In this document: piece after piece, positions 1-9,297 of the stretch
Position numbering within the stretch: the first letter of the stretch is position 1
Layout: each line of letters begins with the position of its first letter
NCBI RefSeq assembly: GCF_003627075.1
Contig: NZ_CP032630.1
Span: 2,418,001 to 2,482,000 of the forward strand
DNA: 64,000 nucleotides
From: Protaetiibacter intestinalis
GTDB lineage: Bacteria > Actinomycetota > Actinomycetes > Actinomycetales > Microbacteriaceae
Reading direction: 5' to 3'
Notes under the pieces: generated by a model
The model's input: only the letters and a program-made list of their open reading frames with translations
What the model was told of the DNA's origin: nothing
The model's database searches: none
Program-made: the position numbers and the translations under genes

Positions 1-2
1 TG

Positions 3-1013
3 TCGGACCAGGAGAGCGCGTCCCTGTTCCGGATCGTGCGAGAGCTCGCCGCATCCGGCGTCTCCATCCTCTACGTCTCCCACCGCCTCGACGAGGTGCT
101 CGACCTCTCGGACCGGATCACGGTGTTCCGCGATGGGCGGGTGACCGACCGTGCCGTGCGCGGCGACCTCGACAAGCGGGGCCTCATCCGCGCGATCGTG
201 GGCCACGAGGTCAAGGCGTCGACGCGCCAGGCCCGTGACGCCGTCGACCGCTCGGCACCGCTCTTCGAAGCCGTCGGGGTGCGCGACGCGCCCATGGTGC
301 GCGAGGTCTCGTTCTCGGTCTATCCGGGCGAGGTGCTGGGACTCGGCGGCCTCGTGGGAGCGGGGCGCACCGAAGTCGCCCGGCTTGCCTTCGGCGCCGA
401 GAAGCTCGACGCGGGGCACTTCCTCCTCGACGGCGCCCCGTACGCGCCCCGCTCGGTGGCGAACGCGGTCGCGCGCGGGGTCGCCCTCATCCCCGAGGAG
501 CGGCGCTCACAGGCGCTGCTGCTCGAGAAGTCGGTGAGCTTCAACGCGAGCCTCGCCGCCCTCGACTCCCTGAGGTCGCTCGGCCGCCTGCCCTTCGTGA
601 GCGATCGCCGCACGCGCTCTCGAACACTCGAGATCATCCGCGCGCTCGCGGTCAAGACCGCGGGACCCGCCCAGAACGTGGGGCGGCTCTCCGGCGGCAA
701 CCAGCAGAAGGTCGTCATCGGCCGGTGGCTGTTGCCCGGCATCCGGCTCATCTTCTTCGACGAGCCCTCACGCGGCGTCGACGTCGGCGCGCGCGAGGAG
801 ATCCACGCCGCCATCCGCGATTTCGCCGCTCGCGGCGTCGCGACCGTCGTCATCTCCTCGGATGTCGAGGAGCTCGCGATGCTGTGCGACCGCGTCGTCG
901 TGCTGCGGGAGGGCGAGGTGACCGGCGAACTCGAGGGGGCGGCGGTGACCGAGGAGAACATCGTCGAGCTCAGCTACGCACCCGTCCACGAACTGCAGGA
1001 AGTGACCAGATGA
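3..1013 (+). CDS. Sugar ABC importer ATP-binding protein (RbsA/MglA type), 5'-truncated by window edge
   Basis: This is the C-terminal part of a two-cassette ATPase that powers a ribose/galactose-type importer. The reading frame is already open at base 3. The first cassette survives only as its tail with the H-loop (YVSHRLDEV). The second cassette is complete: a P-loop of the form GLVGAGRTE, where Arg replaces Lys as is normal for the second cassette of RbsA/MglA proteins, the signature LSGGNQQK and a Walker B ending FFDEPSRGVDVG. Its stop overlaps the permease start (ATGA), so the two are translationally coupled. A periplasmic-type binding protein is expected upstream, outside the window. 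The family call is secure; the transported substrate is unknown, and the neighbours suggest it may not be a simple sugar. Confidence 0.93.
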   Translation, partial: SDQESASLFRIVRELAASGVSILYVSHRLDEVLDLSDRITVFRDGRVTDRAVRGDLDKRGLIRAIVGHEVKASTRQARDAVDRSAPLFEAVGVRDAPMVREVSFSVYPGEVLGLGGLVGAGRTEVARLAFGAEKLDAGHFLLDGAPYAPRSVANAVARGVALIPEERRSQALLLEKSVSFNASLAALDSLRSLGRLPFVSDRRTRSRTLEIIRALAVKTAGPAQNVGRLSGGNQQKVVIGRWLLPGIRLIFFDEPSRGVDVGAREEIHAAIRDFAARGVATVVISSDVEELAMLCDRVVVLREGEVTGELEGAAVTEENIVELSYAPVHELQEVTR

Positions 1014-2026
1014 CCCAGACCGTCCCGGTCGGCTCGGCTCCCGGGCTCACGCCCCGCACGAAGCGGACGCCCGGCCAGCTGACCCTCTTCATCCTTTCGC
1101 GCTACGGCACCCTCATCGGGCTCGCCCTCATGATCGTGCTGTTCACGGTCCGGGCTCCGTCCGCGTTCTTCAGCGCGCAGAACTTCACCAACATCCTCGC
1201 CCAGGGCTCGCTCACCGCGATCATCGCGGCGGGCCTCACGATGACCCTCGTGGTCGGCGAGTTCGACCTCAGCATCGGCTACACCGCGAGCTTCGCGGGG
1301 CTGCTCGTCGTGGGGTTCATGGCGCTGCAGGGGCTGCCGATCTGGCTCGCCGTGCCGCTCATGCTCGTCATCGGCGGGATCATCGGCGCGCTCAACGGCG
1401 TGCTCGTGACGAAGGCGCGCATCAGCGCCGTGATCGCGACACTCGGCGTCGGGACGATCCTCACGGGGCTCGGATTCGCGTACAGCCCGTTCCCGATCGT
1501 CACGAACATCCCGACCGAGTTCTCGCAGATCTCCCTCGGGCGGCTGATCCCGGGCGTCCCGAACTCGATCCCGATCATGGTCATCGTGCTGGCCCTGCTC
1601 TGGGTCGTGCTCAACAAGACCAACCTCGGCATCCGGATGCAGGCCGTCGGCGGCAACCCGGAGGCGGCGCGGCTGTCCGGCATCCGCGTCGACCGGGTGA
1701 AGATCTTCGCCTTCGCGACGGCCGGCGTCTGCGCCGCCCTCACCGGCGTCATGCTGTCGTCGCTGCTCGGCAGCGGCACGCTCGCGGCCGCCGACGGCTA
1801 CCTGCTCGACGCGTTCGCCGCCGTCTTCCTCGGCTCGGCGACGCTGCGGGACGGCGAGTTCCACATCGTCGGCACCCTCGTCGGCGTGCTCGTGATCTCG
1901 GTCGGCTTCAACGGACTCAGCATCTTCGGCGCACCCTCCTGGGCCCAGCAGGTCTTCAGCGGCGGGATCCTCATCCTCGCCGTCGGACTCGCCACCCTCT
2001 CCCGTCGCTATCTGAAGACCAGCTGA
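1010..2026 (+). CDS. Sugar ABC importer permease (RbsC type)
   Basis: This 338-aa integral membrane protein is the channel partner of the ATPase ending at 1013. It starts at the ATG overlapping that stop; a longer open frame upstream is just a shadow of the ATPase gene. About eight to ten hydrophobic segments follow a short cytoplasmic N-terminus. Family-typical sequences include GEFDLSIG near residue 83 and the cytoplasmic coupling loop GNPEAARLSGIRV near residue 218. Length matches RbsC/XylH-type permeases. Specificity cannot be read from the sequence. Confidence 0.93.
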   Translation: MTQTVPVGSAPGLTPRTKRTPGQLTLFILSRYGTLIGLALMIVLFTVRAPSAFFSAQNFTNILAQGSLTAIIAAGLTMTLVVGEFDLSIGYTASFAGLLVVGFMALQGLPIWLAVPLMLVIGGIIGALNGVLVTKARISAVIATLGVGTILTGLGFAYSPFPIVTNIPTEFSQISLGRLIPGVPNSIPIMVIVLALLWVVLNKTNLGIRMQAVGGNPEAARLSGIRVDRVKIFAFATAGVCAALTGVMLSSLLGSGTLAAADGYLLDAFAAVFLGSATLRDGEFHIVGTLVGVLVISVGFNGLSIFGAPSWAQQVFSGGILILAVGLATLSRRYLKTS

Positions 2027-2064
2027 CGCGGACCACGCAACCGCACCACACGAAAGGAAAACCC

Positions 2065-2793
2065 ATGGTGGATCGCATGACGGGCAAGGTCGCCCTCATC
2101 ACCGGAGCATCCCGCGGACAGGGACGCGCGATGGCCGAGCTGTTCCTCGACGAGGGCGCCGCTGCCGTGATCTCGGGCGACGTGCTCGACCCCCGGGAGC
2201 CCGAGGGCAGCCGCGTCGACTTCCGGAAGCTCGACGTCACGAGCCCCGAGGACTGGGCGCGCGTCGTGGGCGACATCGTGGCCGAGCACGGACGCATCGA
2301 CGTGCTCATCAACAACGCCGCGGTGTGCGAGTACGAACCGATCCTCGAGACGACGCTCGAGCAATGGGATCGCGTGCTCGACATCGACCTCAAGAGCATC
2401 TTCCTCGGGACGAAGGAGGTGCTGCCGCACATGATCGCGCAGCAGGCGGGATCCATCATCAACGTCTCGTCGATCTGGGGCCTCGGCGGCGTGCCGAACT
2501 CCTTCGCCTACCAGGCGGCGAAGGGCGCGATCCTCAACGTCAGCAAGAACGTGGCGACCACGCACGGCAAGGACGGCGTGCGCTGCAATTCGCTGCACCC
2601 GGGCTACATCCTCTCGCCGATGAACGAGCACCAGGCGCCGGAGATCAACGCCGCGCTCATCGCCGGCACCGTGCTCGGGCGTCCCGGCCTGCCGCACGAG
2701 ACGGCGTACGCCGCGCTCTTCCTGGCGAGCGACGAGTCCAGCTACGTCACCGGCACCGCCCTCGTCGTCGACGGCGGGTACCTCGCCCAGTGA
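2065..2793 (+). CDS. SDR-family NAD(P)-dependent oxidoreductase
   Basis: A 242-aa classical short-chain dehydrogenase/reductase, cytosolic. The cofactor motif TGASRGQG lies at residues 13-20, NNAA near residue 82, and the catalytic set is Ser135/136, Tyr149 and Lys153 (YQAAK). The start at 2065 has an AAAGGAAA ribosome site upstream; an in-frame ATG four codons later is possible. It lies between two ABC importers in the same direction, so it probably oxidises or reduces a hydroxyl/keto group of the imported compound. Closest general family: 3-oxoacyl reductase and 3-alpha/beta-hydroxysteroid-type SDRs. The substrate is not identifiable. Confidence 0.9.
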   Translation: MVDRMTGKVALITGASRGQGRAMAELFLDEGAAAVISGDVLDPREPEGSRVDFRKLDVTSPEDWARVVGDIVAEHGRIDVLINNAAVCEYEPILETTLEQWDRVLDIDLKSIFLGTKEVLPHMIAQQAGSIINVSSIWGLGGVPNSFAYQAAKGAILNVSKNVATTHGKDGVRCNSLHPGYILSPMNEHQAPEINAALIAGTVLGRPGLPHETAYAALFLASDESSYVTGTALVVDGGYLAQ

Positions 2794-2863
2794 CCACCCG
2801 TGGCGTCCACCCCCGACGCCTCGACCCCACCGAGAAGCACAGACAAGACAGAGAGGTTCTGCA

Positions 2864-4054
2864 ATGAAGCGAATCGTCCCCGGTGTGGCCGCCCTCGCGG
2901 TCGCCACGCTCGCCCTCGCCGGATGTTCCGGTGATCCCGGATCGGACGGGTCCGGATCCGGCGACAAGATCGTCATCGGCGGGATCGCCGGCACGACGGG
3001 CGCCTACGGCGCGGTCGGCATCGCCGTCATCAACGGCACGCAGATGGCGGTCGACGAGATCAACGCGGACGGCGGCATCGCCGGACGCCAGATCGACTTC
3101 CGCTGGGACGACGACGCCGCCGACGCGACGAAGTCCTCCCAGCTGTTCCAGCAGTACGTGAGCGAGGGCGCGGTCGCGATCCTCGGCTCTCCCGACACCG
3201 GCCCCACGACCGCCGCCCTCGGCGATCAGATGCAGATCCCGGTGCTCGGCGCCGTCGACGACGGCGGGCTCACCGTCTACCCGAACGGTCCCGACGAGCC
3301 CCCGTACGCCTGGACGTTCAGCACCTCGCTCAACACCTTCGCCTGGGGCGGCAAGCTCGCCGAGTGGTCGATCGACAACTGCCCGAACGGGCTCGCGATG
3401 CTGCACGACCCCACGACCTACGGGCTCGGCGGCCTCGCCGGCTTCGAGATGGTGTTCGAGGAGACCGGGCACGACTTCGTCTACGTCGAGTCGATCACCG
3501 AGAACTGGGGGAGCGGCGCGACCGTCAACCTCGACGCCGAGATCCAGAAGATCGTCGACTCCGGCGCGAGCTGCGTCGAGGTGTGGTTGACCCCGGGTGA
3601 CGAGGCGGCCTTCATGCAGGAGATCGCCTCGCTCGGCATCACCGACCTCAAGGTGCTCGGCAACGACGTCACCAACGCGGATGCGACCTTCGTCGATCTC
3701 GCCGGGCCGGAGGGCGACGGGATGATCTCGGCGCTGCTGACCTCCGACGTCTACCCGGACGAGCGGCTGTCGGCGTGGCAGGAGGAGTATCGCGGCCTGT
3801 TCGACGGACTCGAGCCCGGACCGTTCGCGGAGCTCAGCTACGACGCGGTCTACATCCTCAAGCAGGTCATCGAGGATGCCGACGGCGACACCTCGCCGGA
3901 GACCATCCGTGCGGGGCTCAACAAGCTCACCGACTTCGACGGCCTCACCGGCAAGCTCAGCTTCACCGAGCAGATCCACACGACCATCAACAAGGAGCAG
4001 CTGACGATGGTGCAGTGGAACTACGGCTCGAAGAAGTGGGAGCCGATGGAGTGA
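2864..4054 (+). CDS. ABC importer substrate-binding lipoprotein, branched-chain amino acid (LivK) type
   Basis: A 396-aa secreted lipoprotein with a signal peptide and lipobox LALAGC (lipidated Cys21), a Gly/Ser-rich linker and a type I periplasmic-binding fold that opens KIVIGGIAGTTGAYG. LivK-like proteins bind branched-chain amino acids but also amides, urea, short carboxylates and aromatic acids, so the fold does not fix the ligand. It is the first gene of a Liv-type set (4150-7597). A perfect 10-bp hairpin follows its stop, which could stabilise its mRNA relative to the permease genes. RBS: AGAGAGG upstream of ATG. Confidence 0.92.
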   Translation: MKRIVPGVAALAVATLALAGCSGDPGSDGSGSGDKIVIGGIAGTTGAYGAVGIAVINGTQMAVDEINADGGIAGRQIDFRWDDDAADATKSSQLFQQYVSEGAVAILGSPDTGPTTAALGDQMQIPVLGAVDDGGLTVYPNGPDEPPYAWTFSTSLNTFAWGGKLAEWSIDNCPNGLAMLHDPTTYGLGGLAGFEMVFEETGHDFVYVESITENWGSGATVNLDAEIQKIVDSGASCVEVWLTPGDEAAFMQEIASLGITDLKVLGNDVTNADATFVDLAGPEGDGMISALLTSDVYPDERLSAWQEEYRGLFDGLEPGPFAELSYDAVYILKQVIEDADGDTSPETIRAGLNKLTDFDGLTGKLSFTEQIHTTINKEQLTMVQWNYGSKKWEPME

Positions 4055-4066
4055 GTTCCGGCGGTT

Positions 4067-4093
4067 CCGGCGGAGTGGTGACGACTCCGCCGG
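4067..4093 (+). other. Intercistronic hairpin after the binding-protein gene
   Basis: Perfect inverted repeat CCGGCGGAGT (4067-4076) and ACTCCGCCGG (4084-4093) with a 7-nt loop, 12 nt after the stop of the binding protein and 56 nt before the permease start. There is no U-tract. Such hairpins behind binding-protein genes often act as partial terminators or 3' stabilisers, giving more binding protein than permease; that role is inferred here. Confidence 0.6.
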
Positions 4094-4149
4094 GACCGCC
4101 GCCCAGCCGCCCAGCCCTGTCATCCGGGAACAGTTCTCGAAGGTCATCC

Positions 4150-5058
4150 ATGCTCCAGGTACTCCTCTCCGGCCTCGCGGTCGGAACGATCTACGGCCTC
4201 GTCGCCATGGCGTTCGCCGTGGTGTTCTACGTGACCAAGGTCATCAACTTCGCCACCGGGCAGTTGCTCATGGTGTCGATCCTCACGACCGTCGGCCTCG
4301 TGAAGCTCGGCCTGCCTGACGGCGTCGCGATCGTGCTCGCCCTCCTGCTCTCGGCGCTGCTGGGCGTCGCCACCTACTTCGTCGCGGTGCGTCCCGTGCT
4401 GCGGTTCGATCGCTTCAGTTTCGCCTGGCTCGTGTCGACCCTCGGGGTCGCGATCGTCATCCAGTCGGTCTTCGCCCTCATCTTCGGCCCCGCCTCGCAG
4501 CCCTTCCCGCGGGGCTGGCACGCCATCCCCATCCGGCTCCCCGGTGCGACCATCACGGTGCAGGAGCTCGTGACCCTCGCGATCGGGCTGCTCGCGATCG
4601 TCGGCTGGGCGCTGCTGCGCCGCCACACGCTGCTCGGCAAGCTGGGGATGGCGATCTCGACCGATCCGGAGATCGCCGGCACGGTCGGCGCCAACGTCAC
4701 CGCCTTCGCCGTCGGCTCCTTCGCGGTCGGCGGCCTCCTGGCGGGGCTCGCCGGCATCCTCGTGGGCCCCATCACCTACGGCAACCCGTACCTGGGTGAC
4801 ACCTACGGCATCTTCGGCTTCATCGCGCTCATGATCGGAGGCGTCCAGCGCCCCGCCGCAGCTCTGGGAGGAGGTCTCGTGCTGGGCGTGCTGTCGATCG
4901 CGGCGAACACCTACATCGGCGCGCAGGCATCCGACTGGTTCCCGTTCGTGCTGGTGCTCCTCGTGCTGCTGCTGACCCCGAACGGCGTGTTCGCCTCGGG
5001 TTCGGAGCTGCGACGCATCTTCCGCCGTCCCGCGCTCGCGACGGGAGGCCGCGCATGA
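4150..5058 (+). CDS. livH: Branched-chain amino acid-type ABC permease LivH
   Basis: A 302-aa membrane protein with about eight hydrophobic segments, beginning MLQVLLSGLAVGTIYGLV. The conserved LivH C-terminal region GIFGFIALMIGGV is present near residue 221. ATG at 4150 is preceded by GAAGG. The stop overlaps the next start (ATGA), coupling it to the LivM-LivG fusion. It forms one half of the transmembrane channel fed by the lipoprotein at 2864-4054. Confidence 0.92.
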   Translation: MLQVLLSGLAVGTIYGLVAMAFAVVFYVTKVINFATGQLLMVSILTTVGLVKLGLPDGVAIVLALLLSALLGVATYFVAVRPVLRFDRFSFAWLVSTLGVAIVIQSVFALIFGPASQPFPRGWHAIPIRLPGATITVQELVTLAIGLLAIVGWALLRRHTLLGKLGMAISTDPEIAGTVGANVTAFAVGSFAVGGLLAGLAGILVGPITYGNPYLGDTYGIFGFIALMIGGVQRPAAALGGGLVLGVLSIAANTYIGAQASDWFPFVLVLLVLLLTPNGVFASGSELRRIFRRPALATGGRA

Positions 5059-6875
5059 ACGCGCTCCTCACCCGCAATCGCTGGGTCGGCGGCGTGCTCC
5101 TCCTGCTCGCCGTGCTGGTGGGCACCTGGGTGGTCGCGAAGGGCAACTTCGGGCTCCAGAGCATCGTCACGGTCGCCGCCGTCTACGTCGTGCTCGCCGT
5201 GAGCCTGGACCTCGTCGCCGGATACGTGGGGCTCTACTCCCTCGGCCACGCGGGTCTCTTCGCGATCGGCGCGTACGGCACCACCTTGCTCAGCAGGTAC
5301 CTCCACCTCGACGTGTTCCTCCTGCTGCCGATCGTGATCGTCGGCGCGGGGATCGTCGGGGCGCTCCTCGGGGCGCTGTCGCTCCGCGTGAGCGGCCTCT
5401 ACTTCTCCATCACGACCTTCATCTTCACGATCATCGTGTACGTCGTGCTCAGCAACTCGTCCTGGACGATGGGCCTGCAGGGGCTGTCGGGGCCGATCTT
5501 CCCGGCGTTCCCGCTCGCCGTGCAGAACGTGCTGGGCCGCTCGGTCGTCTGGGCCGTCGCTGCCGTGCTCATCGTCGCGGTGGTCATCGTGTGGAGCATC
5601 CGGGCCTCGGCGTTCTATCCGGTGCTGCTCGCGGTGCGCGACGCCGAACCGTACGCGCGGGCGAACGGTGTGCGCACCGCGCTCGTCAAGGTCGGTGTCT
5701 TCGCCCTCTCGGCGGGCCTCGCAGCGATGGCCGGATGGGTGTTCTCGTTCCTCGTCTACCAGTCACCGGGACAGTTCGGCTGGGTGCAGTCGGTCTATCT
5801 CCTCGTCATGGTCATCATCGGCGGCATGAACACGAGGTTCGGACCGATCCTCGGTGCGGTGCTCGTGAGCGTCTTCCCGTTCGTCGTGAAGATCGACCCG
5901 TTCTGGCAGAACGTCGTCTTCGGCGCGGTCTTCGTCGCGGTCATCGTCTTCTTCCCCCGCGGCATCGTCGGCATCGCCGAGCAGCTCGTGCGCCGCATCC
6001 GGGGACGCGGCCAGGCGCGTCGCGGCGTCGAGGAGCGCGAGGCGGCGATCACCGAGGTCGAGGTCGCACCGATCGCCGAGGCCGCGCAGCAGGGGGAGCC
6101 GGCCGAAGAGGTCGCTCTCGCCGCCCGCGGCATCCGCTTCGGCTACGTGCCGGGCGTACCCGTGCTGCGCGACGTCGACATGATCGTGCGACGGGGGACC
6201 ATCCACGGACTCATCGGGCCGAACGGCTCGGGGAAGTCGACGCTCGTCAACCTCATCTCGGGGGAACTGCGCCCGGCATCCGGCTCGATCGAGCTGGGTG
6301 GGGTGCGGGTCGAGCGACTCGGGGCGCCCGCCCGTCCCCGGCACGGGCTCATGCGCACCTTCCAGAGCGCGGTGCTCGTGCGCGAGCTGTCGCTGCGGGA
6401 GAACACCACCATCGGGCTCTACAGCACGGTGCGCGGGATCGCCGCGCGGTCGGTCATCTGGCCTTTGCTGCCGGGTGCGCGGCGTGACGGACGGGAGCTC
6501 CGCGCGCGGGCCTCCACGGCGCTCGCCGCCGTCGGTCTCGACGCGAGCTGGCATCCGATGCCGGTGCGCGACGTGCCGCATGGCGTGGAGCAGCTCACCC
6601 AACTCGCGTCCTCGATCGTCTCGGAGCCGAGCGTGCTCGTGCTCGATGAGCCGCTCGCCGGCCTCTCGGGCGCGGAGGTCACGCACGTCGCGCAGATCCT
6701 GCGCCGACTGCGCGAACGCGGCGTCACGGTGATCGTCATCGAACACCAGACCCGCTTCATCTTCGACAACTGCGACGACGTGACCGTGCTCGCCGCGGGG
6801 GAGCTCGTGACGAGCGGCGCCGCCGCCGAGGTACGGGAGAACGAACGCGTCAGAGAGGTCTACCTGGGGCAATGA
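5055..6875 (+). CDS. Fused LivM permease - LivG ATPase
   Basis: A 606-aa fusion. Residues 1-315 are a LivM permease with about nine membrane segments. An Arg/Glu/Ala-rich linker (about 316-355) leads to a LivG-type cassette (about 356-606) with Walker A GPNGSGKST near residue 389 and Walker B VLVLDEPLAGL. The cassette signature is weakened to PHGVEQ instead of LSGGQ. Fused LivM-LivG proteins are known in this family, so this is not an assembly error. Both ends overlap neighbours by 4 nt. Confidence 0.92.
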   Translation: MNALLTRNRWVGGVLLLLAVLVGTWVVAKGNFGLQSIVTVAAVYVVLAVSLDLVAGYVGLYSLGHAGLFAIGAYGTTLLSRYLHLDVFLLLPIVIVGAGIVGALLGALSLRVSGLYFSITTFIFTIIVYVVLSNSSWTMGLQGLSGPIFPAFPLAVQNVLGRSVVWAVAAVLIVAVVIVWSIRASAFYPVLLAVRDAEPYARANGVRTALVKVGVFALSAGLAAMAGWVFSFLVYQSPGQFGWVQSVYLLVMVIIGGMNTRFGPILGAVLVSVFPFVVKIDPFWQNVVFGAVFVAVIVFFPRGIVGIAEQLVRRIRGRGQARRGVEEREAAITEVEVAPIAEAAQQGEPAEEVALAARGIRFGYVPGVPVLRDVDMIVRRGTIHGLIGPNGSGKSTLVNLISGELRPASGSIELGGVRVERLGAPARPRHGLMRTFQSAVLVRELSLRENTTIGLYSTVRGIAARSVIWPLLPGARRDGRELRARASTALAAVGLDASWHPMPVRDVPHGVEQLTQLASSIVSEPSVLVLDEPLAGLSGAEVTHVAQILRRLRERGVTVIVIEHQTRFIFDNCDDVTVLAAGELVTSGAAAEVRENERVREVYLGQ

Positions 6876-7597
6876 GCGAGAACAGCGACACCCTCGTCGT
6901 CGAGGGGCTGAGCGGCGGCTACGACCGCTTCGACGTCATCCACGACATCGCCTTCCGTGTCGGACGCGGTGAGGCGGTGGCCCTGCTCGGTCCCAACGGC
7001 GCAGGCAAGACCACCATCATGCGCGCCCTCACCGGGCTGCTCGCGCGTCGTCGCGGACGGGTCGAGATCGACGGCGTCGACGTCGGCTCGCTGCCACCGC
7101 ACCGCATCGCGCGCGGACACGCGGCGATGGTCCCGGAGGGCAGGCGGCTGTTCGTCGGGCAGAGCGTGGAGGACAACCTGCGTCTCGGAGGCCTCCGCCA
7201 TCGACGCGACCGCGAGCGTACGGAGCAGCTGCTGGAGAGCGTCTTCGAGCTGTTCCCCGTCGTCGAGCGGTACCGCAGGCGGGAGGCGACGGCGCTGTCG
7301 GGTGGCGAGCAGCAGATGGTCGCCATCGGCCGCATGATGATGAGCGACCCCTCGCTCATGCTCCTCGACGAGCCCTCGCTCGGCCTCGCGCCGCTCGCGA
7401 TCGCCGACCTCTCGGCGGCGCTGCGGCGGCTGCGCGAGCGCGACCACTCGATCCTGCTCGTCGAACAGCGCGTCGACCTGGCACTCGAGGTGTGCGATCG
7501 GGTCTACGTGGTCTACGGCGGGCGGATCGTCGACGAGGGGCGTGCGGACGACATCGGCGCGGAGGGTCGCGCCCTGATCGATGCGTACCTGGGCTAA
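6872..7597 (+). CDS. livF: Branched-chain amino acid-type ABC ATPase LivF
   Basis: A 241-aa single ATP-binding cassette: Walker A GPNGAGKTT, signature LSGGEQQMVAIGR, Walker B LMLLDEPSLGLAP and the family-typical PEGRRLF stretch. It completes the importer started at 2864. It starts at the ATG overlapping the LivM-LivG stop. Confidence 0.95.
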   Translation: MSENSDTLVVEGLSGGYDRFDVIHDIAFRVGRGEAVALLGPNGAGKTTIMRALTGLLARRRGRVEIDGVDVGSLPPHRIARGHAAMVPEGRRLFVGQSVEDNLRLGGLRHRRDRERTEQLLESVFELFPVVERYRRREATALSGGEQQMVAIGRMMMSDPSLMLLDEPSLGLAPLAIADLSAALRRLRERDHSILLVEQRVDLALEVCDRVYVVYGGRIVDEGRADDIGAEGRALIDAYLG

Positions 7598-7639
7598 ACC
7601 GATGGACATGACAGACGAGACGACGAGAGGGGAGAGACG

Positions 7640-8446
7640 ATGAGCGACGACACGTACGAGGTCATCATCGTGCGCTACGGCACGCGTGAGACGACCCGCG
7701 GCGAGGTGTTCCTCAACTACCCGCTCTATCACGAGCCCGATGGGCCCATCCGGATGGACTACTTCGTCTGGGTGGTGCGCAACGAGGCGCGCACGATCCT
7801 CGTGGACACGGGCTTCTCGGCGGCCGGTGGGGCGCGCCGGAACCGCACGACGGTCGTGCCGCCACTCGAGGCGTGGGCACGGCTCGGCATCACCCCCGAG
7901 ACGGCTCCGGAGATCCTCCTCACGCACGCGCACTACGACCACACGGGTCACGTGGCCGACTTCCCGGCGTCCCGCATCCGGATGGCGCGCGCCGAACTCG
8001 AGTTCTGGACGGGGCCGCATGCCCACCGTGCCCAGTTCCACCACTCGGCCGAGGACGAGGAGATCGCGGCGCTCGTCGCCGCCGACGGCGACGGCCGCAT
8101 CGACCTCTTCGAGGACGAGGTCGACGTCGCCCCCGGCATCCGGATGCTGCGGGTGGGCGGTCACACCCCCGGCCAGTCGGTCGTGATCGTGCAGACCTCC
8201 GAGGGACCCGTGCTGCTCGCCTCCGACGCGGTGCACTACCTGGAGGAGTACGAGGCGGACCTGCCGTTCATGTCGGTCGCGAACCTCGTCGACATGTACG
8301 CGGGTTTCGACCGCATCCGAGAGCTGCTCGACGACGGGACCGTGAGGCACCTCGTGCCGGGGCACGACCCGGGCACCCTCGACGGTTTCGCCGCCCTCGG
8401 CGCCCCGCTCGCGGGCGACGCCGCCGTCATCGGGAGGCGCGCATGA
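7640..8446 (+). CDS. Metallo-beta-lactamase-fold hydrolase, N-acyl-homoserine-lactonase family
   Basis: A 268-aa cytosolic binuclear zinc hydrolase. Metal ligands are visible: HAHYDH at residues 96-101, a downstream His in GGHTPGQS, an Asp in LASDAVHY, and a C-terminal His in LVPGHDPG. Spacing and length match the AttM/AiiA-like lactonase branch, which opens lactone rings; quorum quenching cannot be assumed. In this cluster a role in hydrolysing a lactone intermediate is more likely. RBS GAGGGGAGAG sits before ATG 7640. The stop overlaps the next start. Confidence 0.88.
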   Translation: MSDDTYEVIIVRYGTRETTRGEVFLNYPLYHEPDGPIRMDYFVWVVRNEARTILVDTGFSAAGGARRNRTTVVPPLEAWARLGITPETAPEILLTHAHYDHTGHVADFPASRIRMARAELEFWTGPHAHRAQFHHSAEDEEIAALVAADGDGRIDLFEDEVDVAPGIRMLRVGGHTPGQSVVIVQTSEGPVLLASDAVHYLEEYEADLPFMSVANLVDMYAGFDRIRELLDDGTVRHLVPGHDPGTLDGFAALGAPLAGDAAVIGRRA

Positions 8447-9297
8447 GCGGGCGGTTCGACGGATGCGTGGCCGTCGTCACCGGTGCGGGCAGTGGTCTCG
8501 GACGCGCCTCGGCCCGGAGGCTCGGCGCGGAGGGAGCACGCGTCGTGCTCGTCGACGTCGACGAGGATGCCGCGACCCGGGTCGCGGAGACGATCGCGGG
8601 CGAGACCCTCGTCGTGCGCGCCGACGTCGCCGAGGAGGCGCAGGTCGAGGACTACCTGCGCCGGGCCGTCGAGCGCTTCGGGCGCATCGACCTGCACCAC
8701 CTCAACGCCGGCATCTTCGGCGCGTTCATCCCGTTGCCGGAGCTGCCGCTCGCGGAGTTCGAGCGCGTCATGGCGGTCAACGTGCGCGGCCAGTTCCTCG
8801 GCCTCCGAGGCGCGTTCCGGCAGTTCTCGACGCAGGGGAGCGCCGGCTCGATCGTGCTCACCGCCTCCATCGCGAGCCTGACCGGAGCCGCCGACCTGCT
8901 CGCGTACCACACCTCCAAGCACGCGGTCACGGGTCTCGTGCACGGGGCGGCCGTCTACGGCGGTCCGCTCGGCATCCGCGTCAACGCGGTCGCACCCGGC
9001 ATCGTGCCGACGGAGCTGTTCGCGAGCGCGGCCGACGACTCGGGAGGCAAGAACGACATGACTCGGCGCGCCTCGACGACCCCGCTGCGGCGGGCGGGCA
9101 CCCCCGAGGAGATCGCGGGCGTCGTCGCGTTCCTCCTGAGCGAGGACGCCGGGTACGTCACCGGCCAGCTCGTGAGCGCGGACGGCGGCGCGACGATCGT
9201 CAACACCGTGCGGCCATCGGGTGGCGCGGGCGCATGGGACACCCGGGCGGTCGACGAGCCGCTCTATCGGAACAGCGGGAACTGGAGCGGAGCATGA
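8443..9297 (+). CDS. SDR-family NAD(P)-dependent oxidoreductase
   Basis: A 284-aa classical SDR with cofactor motif TGAGSGLG near residue 14, LNAG in place of the usual NNAG, and catalytic YHTSK. It is distinct from the SDR at 2065-2793. The C-terminus carries about 20 extra residues after the SDR core (ending NSGNWSGA). Overlaps at both ends (ATGA) place it in one translational unit with the lactonase-like hydrolase and the following dehydrogenase. Confidence 0.9.
   Translation: MSGRFDGCVAVVTGAGSGLGRASARRLGAEGARVVLVDVDEDAATRVAETIAGETLVVRADVAEEAQVEDYLRRAVERFGRIDLHHLNAGIFGAFIPLPELPLAEFERVMAVNVRGQFLGLRGAFRQFSTQGSAGSIVLTASIASLTGAADLLAYHTSKHAVTGLVHGAAVYGGPLGIRVNAVAPGIVPTELFASAADDSGGKNDMTRRASTTPLRRAGTPEEIAGVVAFLLSEDAGYVTGQLVSADGGATIVNTVRPSGGAGAWDTRAVDEPLYRNSGNWSGA

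Noticed and set aside
7640..8446. Quorum-quenching lactonase
   Set aside because: The fold and zinc ligands fit, but the catabolic neighbourhood gives no support for signal degradation; only the family is claimed.
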